A program made the translations under genes and the position numbers. The notes beneath the pieces were generated by a model. It saw only the letters and a program-made list of their open reading frames with translations. It was not told where the DNA came from and did not search any database. A DNA stretch of 64,000 nt from Plesiomonas sp051652165 (lineage in GTDB: Bacteria; Pseudomonadota; Gammaproteobacteria; Enterobacterales; CAMTGL01): assembly GCF_051652165.1 (NCBI RefSeq), contig NZ_JBOFTR010000014.1:1-64000 (forward strand), in the 5' to 3' direction. Positions 18,873 to 28,154 of the stretch are shown here, piece after piece (positions within the stretch are counted from its first letter, which is position 1; each line of letters starts with the position of its first letter).

Positions 18873-20501
18873 ATGAGTGTATTAGAGGTAGAAAGCCCAA
18901 TCGTCTTAGATCTGGCCAGTTATGGCATTAAAGACGTTAACGAAATCATCTACAATCCATCCTACGAACTGCTATTCCAAGAAGAAACCTGCAAAAACCT
19001 CTCTGGCTATGAGCGTGGCATTGTCACCAATATAGGTGCAGTGGCTGTTGATACCGGTATTTTTACCGGCCGTTCCCCGAAAGATAAATACATTGTCCGC
19101 GATGATACCACCCGTAATACCCTTTGGTGGGCTGATCAGGGAAAAGGCAAAAATGATAATAAAGCAATCACCCCTGATGTGTGGCACGATCTCAAAGCAT
19201 TGGTGACTAAACAACTATCACACAAGCGTCTTTTTGTTATTGATGCATTTTGTGGCGCAAACCCTGATACTCGCCTTAAAGTGCGTGTCATTACGGAAGT
19301 GGCGTGGCAAGCGCATTTTGTCAAAAATATGTTTATCCGCCCAAGCACAGAAGAGTTACAACACTTCACCCCTGATTTTATCGTGATGAATGGCGCAAAA
19401 TGCACCAATCCACACTGGAAAGAGCAAGGCCTGAACTCGGAAAACTTTGTCGCATTTAATCTCACCGAACGCATTCAACTGATTGGCGGCACATGGTATG
19501 GCGGCGAGATGAAAAAAGGGATGTTCTCTGTGATGAACTACCTGCTGCCACTACAAGGTATTGCTTCCATGCACTGCTCGGCTAACGTGGGTGAAAAAGA
19601 GGATGTTGCGATCTTCTTTGGTCTGTCAGGCACAGGAAAAACAACCTTATCCACCGATCCTAAACGTCGCCTCATTGGTGATGATGAGCATGGTTGGGAT
19701 GATGACGGTGTATTCAACTTTGAAGGAGGCTGCTATGCAAAAACCATTAAGCTCTCCGAAGAGGCGGAGCCCGATATTTTCCATGCCATTAAGCGTGATG
19801 CGCTGCTGGAAAACGTAACCGTTCGCGCTGATGGTTCTATTGATTTTGATGATGGCGCAAAAACTGAAAATACCCGCGTCTCTTACCCTATCAACCATAT
19901 TCAAAATATTGTTAAACCTGTATCAAAAGCTGGCCACGCCAATAAAGTGATTTTCCTAACCGCAGATGCATTTGGTGTGTTGCCTCCGGTTTCAAAACTC
20001 ACTCCTGAGCAGACCAAGTACCACTTCCTGTCTGGCTTTACCGCTAAACTGGCCGGTACAGAGCGTGGGATCACCGAGCCAACCCCGACATTCTCGGCCT
20101 GTTTTGGCGCAGCTTTCCTGACGCTGCACCCGACACAGTACGCTGAGGTGCTGGTGAAGCGTATGGAAGCGGCCGGCGCTCAGGCTTATCTGGTCAATAC
20201 CGGCTGGAACGGTACGGGCAAGCGGATCTCCATCAAAGATACCCGTGCAATTATTGATGCGATTCTCGATGGTTCAATCGAAGAGATGCCGACAGCTACC
20301 CTGCCGATTTTCGACCTTGAGATCCCAATGACACTGCCAGGAGCAGATACCGGTATTCTTGACCCACGCCACACCTACAGTGAACTGGCACAGTGGGAAG
20401 ATAAAGCCAAAGATCTGGCACAACGCTTTATCACTAACTTTGACAAGTACACTGATACGCCAGAAGGTGCAGCACTGGTACAAGCAGGCCCACATCTGTA
20501 A
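18873..20501 (+). CDS. pckA: Phosphoenolpyruvate carboxykinase (ATP)
   Basis: This enzyme converts oxaloacetate and ATP to phosphoenolpyruvate, CO2 and ADP, the entry to gluconeogenesis. The kinase-1a P-loop GLSGTGKTTLS, kinase-2 LIGDDEHGW and FEGGCYAK identify the ATP-dependent family. 542 aa is the expected length. The ATG has AAGGAG at ideal distance. The upstream region 18758-18872 should hold the promoter. Confidence 0.98.
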   Translation: MSVLEVESPIVLDLASYGIKDVNEIIYNPSYELLFQEETCKNLSGYERGIVTNIGAVAVDTGIFTGRSPKDKYIVRDDTTRNTLWWADQGKGKNDNKAITPDVWHDLKALVTKQLSHKRLFVIDAFCGANPDTRLKVRVITEVAWQAHFVKNMFIRPSTEELQHFTPDFIVMNGAKCTNPHWKEQGLNSENFVAFNLTERIQLIGGTWYGGEMKKGMFSVMNYLLPLQGIASMHCSANVGEKEDVAIFFGLSGTGKTTLSTDPKRRLIGDDEHGWDDDGVFNFEGGCYAKTIKLSEEAEPDIFHAIKRDALLENVTVRADGSIDFDDGAKTENTRVSYPINHIQNIVKPVSKAGHANKVIFLTADAFGVLPPVSKLTPEQTKYHFLSGFTAKLAGTERGITEPTPTFSACFGAAFLTLHPTQYAEVLVKRMEAAGAQAYLVNTGWNGTGKRISIKDTRAIIDAILDGSIEEMPTATLPIFDLEIPMTLPGADTGILDPRHTYSELAQWEDKAKDLAQRFITNFDKYTDTPEGAALVQAGPHL

Positions 20502-20563
20502 ACCTCAACCTATACTCTTTGTATAGTATGCGTATTGTAGTATACGTATTGCTATCAACTCAC

Positions 20564-20595
20564 AGCACAGACATCAACTTGTCTGTGCTTTTTTT
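20564..20595 (+). terminator. Terminator after pckA
   Basis: A perfect 9-bp stem AGCACAGAC/GTCTGTGCT with an 8-base loop is followed by a run of T. Confidence 0.9.
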
Positions 20596-20713
20596 ATGCT
20601 ATTACTGCCTTAACGTTCATTTTTAATGAACGTAATATTCATTTTATTAAAATATCATGTACCAAAAATTTGCCCTATGGTAGGAATATAAATTATTCAG
20701 TCAGGGGTACAAT

Positions 20714-20827
20714 ATGCAAGATTTCATTATTGGCGTGATGTTGGCTGTTCCCTGGGCATTACTGTTTATTGTCGCATTCTGGTGCTTTAGCCGGATTGGT
20801 CATTGTGATATTAACGATCGATCGTAA
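20714..20827 (+). CDS. Putative 37-aa single-pass membrane microprotein
   Basis: An ATG seven bases after AGGGG opens a 37-codon frame beginning MQDFIIGVMLAVPWALLF and ending CDINDRS, closed by TAA. Residues 4-24 form one strongly hydrophobic helix; the C-terminal 13 residues are polar with one Cys and a His-Cys pair near residues 30-31. It has its own terminator downstream (20967-20998) and is separated from pckA by another, so it would be an independent transcription unit. I do not recognise a family. The good Shine-Dalgarno sequence and the codon pattern argue for a real gene; short length keeps confidence moderate. Confidence 0.6.
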   Translation: MQDFIIGVMLAVPWALLFIVAFWCFSRIGHCDINDRS

Positions 20828-20830
20828 TAA

Positions 20831-20949
20831 TTACTGATTACTGATTACTGATTACTGATTACTGATTACTGATTACTGATTACTGATTACTGATTACTGA
20901 TTACTGATTACTGATTACTGATTACTGATTATTGATTATTGATTATTGA
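20831..20949 (+). repeat. Heptanucleotide tandem repeat, 14 x TTACTGA plus 3 x TTATTGA
   Basis: Seventeen consecutive 7-bp units run without interruption: fourteen perfect TTACTGA followed by three TTATTGA variants. The array starts three bases after the microprotein stop codon and ends before its terminator, so it lies in the 3' untranslated part of that transcript. Such arrays change length by slipped-strand synthesis. Confidence 0.98.
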
Positions 20950-20966
20950 TATAGTTGGACAATATC

Positions 20967-20998
20967 CGCTCACACCTTTTGTGTTGAGCGTTTTTTTT
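20967..20998 (+). terminator. Terminator after the microprotein and repeat array
   Basis: CGCTCACAC pairs with GTGTTGAGCG (one bulged base) and is followed by eight T. It ends the plus-strand transcript that contains the heptamer array. Confidence 0.85.
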
Positions 20999-21043
20999 AT
21001 CTTTTGTGTGATACAAAACATACCATAACTGCATATATAAGAT

Positions 21044-21066
21044 AAAAAAAGGGGGCAATTGCCCCC
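21044..21066 (-). terminator. Terminator after tex
   Basis: On the minus strand GGGGGCAATTGCCCCC is followed by seven T; the hairpin lies 37 bp downstream of the tex stop codon. Confidence 0.85.
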
Positions 21067-21102
21067 ATTATATCGATAGCGATATACGTATAGAGATATC
21101 GG

Positions 21103-23469
21103 TTATTTATTTTTACGCAACGCTGCAGCCAATGCATCACCCATGGCACTGTTTCCTTGGCTATCATTACGGTTTCCCGCTCTATCATTACGGCGATTTT
21201 CCCGTTCCCCATGGTTAGCCGTTAATGCCTCTGCACTATGACCATTACGCGGTGTATTTTGTCGGCCTTTGCCCTCTGTACGACTCCGCTCAGCCGTAAG
21301 TTGCTCATCAAGGCGCATGCTCAATGCAATTCGCTTACGTGCGATATCCACTTCTAACACTTTCACGTTGACGATATCGCCCGCTTTCACCACTTTATGC
21401 GGGTCATCAATAAACTTATCTGACAGTGATGAGATGTGTACCAAGCCATCCTGATGCACACCGATATCAACAAATGCGCCAAAATTGGTCACATTGGTCA
21501 CGGTGCCCTCTAAAACTAGCCCCGCAGAGAGATCATCAAGAGTTTCGACCCCCTCGGCAAAGGTGGCCGTTTTAAACTCTGGCCGTGGATCGCGGCCGGG
21601 TTTTTCCAGCTCTTTTAGGATATCGGTCACCGTCGGTAAACCGAAGCGATCATCGGTAAACTCACTGGCTTTGACACTGCGCAGCAGCTCGCCATTGCCC
21701 ATGAGATCGCGCACCGTTTTACCGGTGGCAGCCAGAATACGCTCCACCACCGGATAGGTTTCCGGATGTACCGTTGAGGCATCCAGCGGGTTTTTACCCT
21801 CATTGATACGTAAAAATCCGGCACATTGCTCAAAGGCTTTCGGGCCTAAACGCCCCACTTTTAGCAACTGCTGGCGACTATCAAAACGGCCATGCTCATC
21901 ACGGAAAGCCACCACATTCTGAGCCAGTGTTTTTGATAACCCAGCCACACGAGTCAGCAGAGCAACCGAGGCAGTATTGAGATCAACCCCCACCGCGTTC
22001 ACACAATCTTCCACCACACCATCAAGACGGCGCGCCAGTTGTGATTGAGAAACATCGTGCTGGTATTGCCCTACGCCAATCGATTTTGGCTCAATCTTAA
22101 CCAGCTCGGCCAAGGGGTCTTGCAGCCGACGGGCAATTGAAACTGCACCGCGCAGCGAGACATCAAGATCAGGGAACTCCAGTGCGGCCAGCTCTGAAGC
22201 AGAGTACACAGATGCTCCCGCCTCACTGACTGTCACCTTTTGTGCCTGAATATCAGGATACAGACGAAACATCTCGGCAGTAAAACGATCGGTTTCCCGC
22301 GATGCCGTACCGTTACCAATCGCAATCAGCGCAACACGGTGTTTTTGGCACAATTGTGCGACGGTATGCAGTGCTTTATCCATTTGCCCAGTATGCGGAT
22401 AGACAGTCGCGGTATCGACTAGCTTTCCGGTTGCATCAACTACGGCAACTTTCACACCGGTACGCAAACCAGGATCTAACCCCATCGTAGCTTTTGCGCC
22501 CGCAGGGGCTGCCATCAGCAAATCGCTCATGTTACGGGCAAATACGTTAATGGCTTCCGTTTCAGCCTGTTCACGTACCGTGCCCATCAGCTCGGTTTCC
22601 ATGTGCAGCAAAATTTTGATACGCCATGCCCAGCTAATCACACTTTTCCGCCAACTGTCGGCCGGTGCATGGTTTAGTATCACCTGATAATGCTCGGCAA
22701 TCAGGGTTTCACAATAGCTGCTGCGAAGACTCTCTTCTTGCTCAGGGTCGGCATTAAGTGAAAGGTTTAACACTCCCTCATTACGACCACGGAACATCGC
22801 CAGTGCACGGTGCGAGGGCACTTTTGCAATCGGCTCATGGTAGGCAAAATAATCACGGAACTTCGCCCCCTCTTCCTCTTTACCAACGACAACCGTTGAT
22901 ACTAATTGGGCATATTTCCACAAATAGGTACGGATTTTCTGCAGTAGCAAAGCATCTTCGGCAAAACGCTCCATTAAAATATAGCGCGCACTGTCTAATG
23001 CTGCTTTGCTATCTGCCACACCCTGATCAGCATTGATAAACGTTGCTGCCAAGACTTCAGGGTCTTGCTGTGGGTTGTTCCACAAGCTATCGGCCAACGG
23101 TGCCAGCCCCGCCTCAATAGCGATTTGGCCACGCGTGCGGCGTTTTGGCCGATACGGTAAATAGAGATCTTCAAGTTCAGTTTTATTGTCAGTGCTCAGT
23201 AATGCCTGTTGTAGCGCCTCGGTTAATTTGCCCTGTTCAGTGATGGATTTTAAAATCGTCTGACGGCGGTCTTCTAATTCACGCAGATAAATTAAGCGTG
23301 TTTCTAAATTACGCAGTTGCGTATCATCTAATCCACCGGTGGCCTCTTTACGATAACGGGCAATAAAGGGTACGGTGTTGCCTTCGTCAAGCAAATGAAT
23401 GGCGGCGCTAACCTGATCAGCGCGGGCGGCAATTTCACTGGCAATAATACGGCTAAAATGAGTATTCAT
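21103..23469 (-). CDS. tex: Tex/YhgF family RNA-binding transcription accessory protein
   Basis: Tex proteins bind RNA and act in transcription and stress tolerance. The order of domains is the N-terminal helical region (DEGNTVPFIARYRKE), a YqgF/RNase H-like fold (MGLDPGLRTGVKVAVVD), helix-hairpin-helix repeats (LNTASVALLTRVAGL) and a C-terminal S1 domain (GTVTNVTNFGAFVDIGVH). A basic, Asn/Arg-rich tail follows the S1 domain. I use the ATG at 23469; four more residues are possible from a TTG at 23481. Length about 788 aa, close to E. coli. Confidence 0.96.
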   Translation of the reverse strand: MNTHFSRIIASEIAARADQVSAAIHLLDEGNTVPFIARYRKEATGGLDDTQLRNLETRLIYLRELEDRRQTILKSITEQGKLTEALQQALLSTDNKTELEDLYLPYRPKRRTRGQIAIEAGLAPLADSLWNNPQQDPEVLAATFINADQGVADSKAALDSARYILMERFAEDALLLQKIRTYLWKYAQLVSTVVVGKEEEGAKFRDYFAYHEPIAKVPSHRALAMFRGRNEGVLNLSLNADPEQEESLRSSYCETLIAEHYQVILNHAPADSWRKSVISWAWRIKILLHMETELMGTVREQAETEAINVFARNMSDLLMAAPAGAKATMGLDPGLRTGVKVAVVDATGKLVDTATVYPHTGQMDKALHTVAQLCQKHRVALIAIGNGTASRETDRFTAEMFRLYPDIQAQKVTVSEAGASVYSASELAALEFPDLDVSLRGAVSIARRLQDPLAELVKIEPKSIGVGQYQHDVSQSQLARRLDGVVEDCVNAVGVDLNTASVALLTRVAGLSKTLAQNVVAFRDEHGRFDSRQQLLKVGRLGPKAFEQCAGFLRINEGKNPLDASTVHPETYPVVERILAATGKTVRDLMGNGELLRSVKASEFTDDRFGLPTVTDILKELEKPGRDPRPEFKTATFAEGVETLDDLSAGLVLEGTVTNVTNFGAFVDIGVHQDGLVHISSLSDKFIDDPHKVVKAGDIVNVKVLEVDIARKRIALSMRLDEQLTAERSRTEGKGRQNTPRNGHSAEALTANHGERENRRNDRAGNRNDSQGNSAMGDALAAALRKNK

Positions 23470-23601
23470 AGGCTCAATCAAGATTCATCAAAGAGTGTTG
23501 AGTAATAGTCGACTTTTATACGTTTCTGCGTGGCAAAATACCAGTCATCAGAGAGAAGGATATTTGTGAACGTGAAGCATACCCAATCTACTCAGGATAA
23601 A

Positions 23602-24105
23602 ATGAGTACAACAAAAGCACACTACATTACGCGCGAAGGCTGGCTTGCGCTGGATAAAGAGCTGAAATATTTGTGGAAAATTGAACGTCCACAGGTCACA
23701 CAAGCCGTGTCTGAAGCGGCGGCAATGGGTGATCGCTCGGAAAATGCAGAGTACATCTACGGTAAAAAACGGCTACGTGAAATCGACCGGCGCGTGCGTT
23801 TTTTAAGCAAACGTTTGGATATTCTTAAAATTATTGACCCTAGCCCACAGCAAGAAGGCAAAGTGTTTTTTGGTGCGTGGGTTACGTTAGAGAACGAGCA
23901 AGGTGTCGAGAGCTGCTACCGTATTGTAGGGGCTGATGAGTTTGATCCGGCTAAAAATTGGATCTCAATTAACTCACCGGTTGCTCGGGCCCTAATAGGC
24001 AAAAGGGTTGATGATGAAATTGTGGTTGATACCCCTGCTGGCCGTGTCTGCTATGCCGTTTTAGCCATTCGTTATCAAGCCCTTGCCTCTGATACCCAAA
24101 TATAA
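23602..24105 (+). CDS. greB: Transcript cleavage factor GreB
   Basis: GreB enters the RNA polymerase secondary channel and stimulates cleavage of backtracked RNA. The coiled-coil tip acidic residues are in GDRSENAEY, and QQEGKVFFGAWV begins the C-terminal FKBP-like domain. I choose the ATG at 23602, preceded by AGGA, because it matches the family N-terminus; a GTG at 23576 with AGAAGGA five bases upstream is a strong alternative and would add about nine residues. It is divergent from tex, as in E. coli. Confidence 0.94.
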   Translation: MSTTKAHYITREGWLALDKELKYLWKIERPQVTQAVSEAAAMGDRSENAEYIYGKKRLREIDRRVRFLSKRLDILKIIDPSPQQEGKVFFGAWVTLENEQGVESCYRIVGADEFDPAKNWISINSPVARALIGKRVDDEIVVDTPAGRVCYAVLAIRYQALASDTQI

Positions 24106-24486
24106 TGGCCTCCCACAGATGCAAACCGAGGGTGTGAGAGTGTTATGCCTTATTGATGCATTAATCGCGTGATATTACGGACAAAAATCTTATTCTGCAC
24201 AGGATATCCAACATAATTTGTGCAATATTAGTATTATTGCATAACAATAATAAACATCGTCAGCTCAATGGCGATGTTTACTTAATGATAATAGCACGCA
24301 ATTTCACGCAGATACGTTACGCCTTGTTACGATGAATCTCTCCTTCTCGTGGGTGTAGATTAACTTTGTAACAATTTCCTGTGCAGTAGCGCGAAAATGT
24401 TGCATACAATAGACACAATTACTGATGGCATGTGCACATGTGTCATCCTATTTCGGTGTAATGATTTCGTTTTTGGAGTAATCAAC
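24106..24486 (+). other. Intergenic region greB-ompR
   Basis: These 381 bp are AT-rich. An inverted repeat AAACATCG/CGATGTTT at 24252-24279 may end the greB transcript, although no T tract follows. The ompR promoter should lie in the right half. No gene was seen. Confidence 0.45.
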
Positions 24487-25209
24487 ATGCAAGAGAATCA
24501 CAAAATCCTCGTCGTCGACGATGATATGCGCCTACGCGCACTGCTAGAGCGTTATCTGACAGAACAAGGCTTTGTGGTTCGCAGTGTTGCTAACGCAGAG
24601 CAAATGGATCGTCTGCTGGTACGTGAAAGTTTCCATTTGATGGTACTTGATTTGATGTTGCCAGGTGAAGATGGCCTCTCTATTTGTCGCCGCTTACGTA
24701 GCCAAGATAACAATATGCCTATCATTATGTTAACGGCAAAAGGCGATGAAATTGATCGTATCGTGGGCTTAGAAGTGGGAGCAGATGACTATTTGCCAAA
24801 GCCTTTTAACCCGCGTGAACTGTTAGCACGTCTGCGCGCTATTTTGCGTCGCCATATTACAGAACTGCCAGGTGCACCATCACAAGAAGAAGCGGTGATT
24901 GAGTTTGGCCCATTCCGCCTCAATCTGGGTACCCGTGAAATGTTCCGTGGTGATGAAGCTATGTTGCTAACCAGTGGTGAGTTTGCCGTACTAAAAGCAT
25001 TGATCACCCACCCACGTGAGCCATTATCACGCGATAAGCTGATGAATCTGGCACGTGGCCGTGAGTACAGCGCAATGGAGCGAGCCATCGATGTGCAGAT
25101 CTCCCGTCTGCGTCGTATGCTAGAAGAAGATCCAGCACGTCCACGTTATATTCAAACCGTTTGGGGTTTGGGTTACGTCTTTGTACCGGATGATCACAAA
25201 GCACAATGA
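24487..25209 (+). CDS. ompR: Osmoregulatory response regulator OmpR
   Basis: OmpR controls porin and other envelope genes after phosphorylation by EnvZ. The receiver has the acidic pair VVDDD, phospho-acceptor Asp55 in LMVLDLMLPG and the conserved Lys in YLPKPFNPRE; the C-terminal winged helix ends TVWGLGYVFVPD. I place the start at the ATG at 24487 with GGAG upstream; the frame stays open further upstream, but that part is not OmpR-like. 240 aa, close to E. coli. It overlaps envZ by 4 bp. Confidence 0.98.
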   Translation: MQENHKILVVDDDMRLRALLERYLTEQGFVVRSVANAEQMDRLLVRESFHLMVLDLMLPGEDGLSICRRLRSQDNNMPIIMLTAKGDEIDRIVGLEVGADDYLPKPFNPRELLARLRAILRRHITELPGAPSQEEAVIEFGPFRLNLGTREMFRGDEAMLLTSGEFAVLKALITHPREPLSRDKLMNLARGREYSAMERAIDVQISRLRRMLEEDPARPRYIQTVWGLGYVFVPDDHKAQ

Positions 25210-26558
25210 GCAGTTGGCTTCCACGCAGTACGTTTGCCCGTACTCTACTCATGATGGTGGTGTTGCTGCTTATTTGCATGCTCACCACCTATATGGCTGT
25301 CATGAATTTTGCGATCCGGCCTACCGTATCGCAATTTAATCGTATGATTGCCTATGAGATTAAACTCGCGGCCAAAATAGATAAACAAGCATCACCGAGT
25401 GTTCGGCAAATTTTGCGCAACGAGTTGGCTTCTGATCTGGATATTCGCCTTTATAATACACAAGAGGCGCTCTTATTAGGTCTGGCACAAGCTGAACACT
25501 ATCCCTTTTTGGATCAAGAGTTTACCCGACTATTTGGCACGTATGTGGATGTCAGGTTAGAGACAGGATCAGAGTTTTTTGTTCTCTGGTTGCATGATCC
25601 AACAGATAAAGACAGTGACTTATGGTCACGCATTCCCTTAATTGAGTTGCGCCAAGAGGCTTTCGCTCCTCTGTTTCGCTATATCTTTGCTATTTTCATG
25701 CTGATTCTGGCCGGTGCATGGATATTTATTCGTCTGCAAAACCGCCCACTGATGGAGCTAGAAAAAGCAGCATTACGGGTTGGCCGCGGCGAATATCCTG
25801 ATCAATTACCCGAACAGGGTGCCTCAGAAGTTCGCTCTGTTATCCACTCATTTAACGTGATGAGTAAAGGCATTAAAGCTCTGGCACAGGATAGAAACCT
25901 GATTTTAGCCGGCATCAGCCATGATTTGCGCACTCCGCTCACACGGATCAGACTCGCGACAGAAATGATGTCGCAAGAGGATGGCTATCTTGCTGAGTCG
26001 ATCAATAAAGATATCGATGAATCAAATGAGATTATCGGCCAATTTATTGATTTTCTACGTGCACAAAATGGGGATATGCCTACTGAGCGGTATGATCTGA
26101 ATTTGCTTGTTAGCGAGGTGTCTACCGCAGAGAGCAACGATGATCATATGATTCATGTTGATCTCTATCATGATACGTTAATGTGCAATATCCACCCATT
26201 ATCCATCAAACGGGCGATTGCGAATATCATCACCAATGCTATCCGCTACGGTAACGGTATGATCAGTGTCAGTAGTGGGATTGATGATAACGGTTATGTC
26301 TGGGCACAAGTTGATGATAATGGGCCAGGTATTCCCGAAGATCAGATTGAAAATCTGTTCCAACCGTTTGTGCGTGGTGATGAAGCACGCGGTAGTAGCG
26401 AAGGTTCAGGGTTAGGATTAGCCATTTTAAAACGCATTATTGATGCACACCACGGTAAAATTAATCTCAACCGCAGTGCCGCTCTTGGTGGGTTAGCGAT
26501 GCGCATTTCACTGCCTATCAGCCGTGAAACGGATACTCAAGTAAAATCGGCTTCATAA
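25206..26558 (+). CDS. envZ: Osmosensor histidine kinase EnvZ
   Basis: EnvZ is the inner-membrane partner of OmpR. Two membrane helices (about residues 14-35 and 158-176) flank the periplasmic domain; a HAMP linker leads to the H-box ISHDLRTPLTR with His at about 239. The N box (NIITNAIRYG), G1 (DDNGPGIP) and G2 (GSGLGLAI) of the ATPase domain follow. 450 aa is normal. It is translationally coupled to ompR through ATGA. Confidence 0.98.
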   Translation: MSSWLPRSTFARTLLMMVVLLLICMLTTYMAVMNFAIRPTVSQFNRMIAYEIKLAAKIDKQASPSVRQILRNELASDLDIRLYNTQEALLLGLAQAEHYPFLDQEFTRLFGTYVDVRLETGSEFFVLWLHDPTDKDSDLWSRIPLIELRQEAFAPLFRYIFAIFMLILAGAWIFIRLQNRPLMELEKAALRVGRGEYPDQLPEQGASEVRSVIHSFNVMSKGIKALAQDRNLILAGISHDLRTPLTRIRLATEMMSQEDGYLAESINKDIDESNEIIGQFIDFLRAQNGDMPTERYDLNLLVSEVSTAESNDDHMIHVDLYHDTLMCNIHPLSIKRAIANIITNAIRYGNGMISVSSGIDDNGYVWAQVDDNGPGIPEDQIENLFQPFVRGDEARGSSEGSGLGLAILKRIIDAHHGKINLNRSAALGGLAMRISLPISRETDTQVKSAS

Positions 26559-26579
26559 TACTGTCGTTATATTATACTG

Positions 26580-26617
26580 ACGATCTGCTGTGTACTTAAT
26601 ACGGCAGATCGTTTCTT
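26580..26617 (+). terminator. Terminator after ompR-envZ
   Basis: ACGATCTGC pairs with GCAGATCGT across a 15-base loop and is followed by TTCTTTTA. Confidence 0.75.
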
Positions 26618-26657
26618 TTACTGCTTTAGCACGCCTTGTGCTGTACTTTCTGGCCTC

Positions 26658-27089
26658 TCACGTTTTCGTTCGAAAATCTGCTTTTGGGCTTGGGCGCACA
26701 GAATACCAATAATGACAGGCAATCACTTTACCATACAGGGCCATACGCTTATTCACTGCCGTTAATGCATTCGGAAATGGGGGATAATAACGTGGACAAT
26801 CCTCTTTACAGACCCATTCCCCCTCAATCAGCGCATTGGCATCGGCTGGTAATAAGTCAGGATCAGGGGTATCAGGTTCTGCATTGTCCTGCTCTTTTTC
26901 CTCCTCTGTTGTCAGTAGATACTGATCTTGCAGACGAGTATCTACCGCACGCTTGGCTGGCGCAGCAATAACGGCTTCCGCTTGCACAATACGCTCACGC
27001 GCTTGATTGTCATGCCGTGCCTGCTCTGTTGATGGGTTTACTGAGGTCGGCAGCACAGAGACAGCTTGATTGGTGGGGCTGACATTCAT
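26658..27089 (-). CDS. Conserved-looking protein of unknown function
   Basis: The 143-aa product has a low-complexity, Ala/Glu/Asp/Gln-rich N-terminal two thirds with no signal peptide or membrane helix. The C-terminal third looks folded, with VCKEDCPRYYPPFPNAL and later a third Cys in VIACHYWYS. I do not recognise a family. It lies alone between envZ (convergent) and bioH, on the bioH strand, about 118 bp downstream of bioH. Start at the ATG at 27089; the GTG just before is also possible. Confidence 0.65.
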   Translation of the reverse strand: MNVSPTNQAVSVLPTSVNPSTEQARHDNQARERIVQAEAVIAAPAKRAVDTRLQDQYLLTTEEEKEQDNAEPDTPDPDLLPADANALIEGEWVCKEDCPRYYPPFPNALTAVNKRMALYGKVIACHYWYSVRPSPKADFRTKT

Positions 27090-27209
27090 CACATTGGTCT
27101 CTTTCCCTCAGCAAATAACAAGATCATCGAATGTACAGCAAAATACCCTACGCAATCGCAGAGTTACACTTACACTCGTTAAGTGATAACGAGAGATACC
27201 CCATATCAG

Positions 27210-28031
27210 TTATATATGCAGATAACGGTGACAAAATATGTCTATCATTTGAGCACAACGTACCGGTTCAGCAATAAAAGGGGCATGTGCGCCTTGCGCT
27301 ATTATTTCAACCTGTGAGTGTGGCCAATAGGCATTAACCTTGGTAATCACCTGATGTGGAACTAACCCATCTAAACGCCCATAAATGCGTAATACTGGCA
27401 GTGTCAGCGCAAAAACATGTGCTCTTAGATCTGTGTCGGCCAATAAATCCAGACCTTTAGCCAGAACGTTGGCCGTTGGTGCAGGAACCGACAGTACAGC
27501 CTGCTTTAGGTAGCGCGTATCCTGCCGTGCAGTGGGTGTACCCAGTGTTTGTAGCGCCAAAAAACGCTCAACTGTACGGCTAAAATCATGCTGCAGTTGC
27601 AGGCGAAATTGAGCCAATACATCGGGTTTAATTCCTGGCCAGTTCTCTTGCATCATAAAACAGGGGGATGAAGCCAGTGTAATCAGGCCTGCTATTGCTG
27701 CAGGTTGCTTTACCGTTTCCTCTGAAGTGTGAGTCATGGCCGCTTGCACTTGCAGTGCCGCTTCGGTTGCCACTAATCCACCCAGTGACCATCCCACCCA
27801 AACTGCATGGGGTGGTGCTTGCTGTAATACAATCTCGGCCATCTCTGATAATGACAGTGCACCATAACTGTGGCTACGCCCATAACCGGGTAAATCAACT
27901 GTATGAACCCGATAATGCGAGCTCAATTCCGCGACCAACGGTTGCCATACTTCAGCATTCAATCCCCAGCCATGCAGTAGCACAATATCGCGATCACCTT
28001 GCCCTTGTTGTTGCCAATATAGTTTGTTCAT
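27210..28031 (-). CDS. bioH: Pimeloyl-[acyl-carrier protein] methyl ester esterase
   Basis: BioH removes the methyl group from pimeloyl-ACP methyl ester to end the pimeloyl stage of biotin synthesis. The alpha/beta hydrolase features are HGWGLNAEVW, the nucleophile elbow GWSLGG, and the late Asp (RLDGLVP) and His (AQGAHAPFI). 273 aa, slightly longer than E. coli. It is divergent from gntX, as in E. coli. Confidence 0.94.
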   Translation of the reverse strand: MNKLYWQQQGQGDRDIVLLHGWGLNAEVWQPLVAELSSHYRVHTVDLPGYGRSHSYGALSLSEMAEIVLQQAPPHAVWVGWSLGGLVATEAALQVQAAMTHTSEETVKQPAAIAGLITLASSPCFMMQENWPGIKPDVLAQFRLQLQHDFSRTVERFLALQTLGTPTARQDTRYLKQAVLSVPAPTANVLAKGLDLLADTDLRAHVFALTLPVLRIYGRLDGLVPHQVITKVNAYWPHSQVEIIAQGAHAPFIAEPVRCAQMIDIFCHRYLHI

Positions 28032-28154
28032 CCCCTATACTCTTTTGTTGTGATTTTTTTATTATGCGGCTTAAACCGTAGGTTAACCCTTTGCTTGCTC
28101 ACCTTAGGCTGACGACTAACACTAACCAGAGCCATTTTGATCAGGGATAACACA

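Noticed and set aside
20831..20949. CRISPR-like array
   Set aside because: Units are 7 bp with no spacers; it is a simple tandem repeat. No cas genes are in the window.
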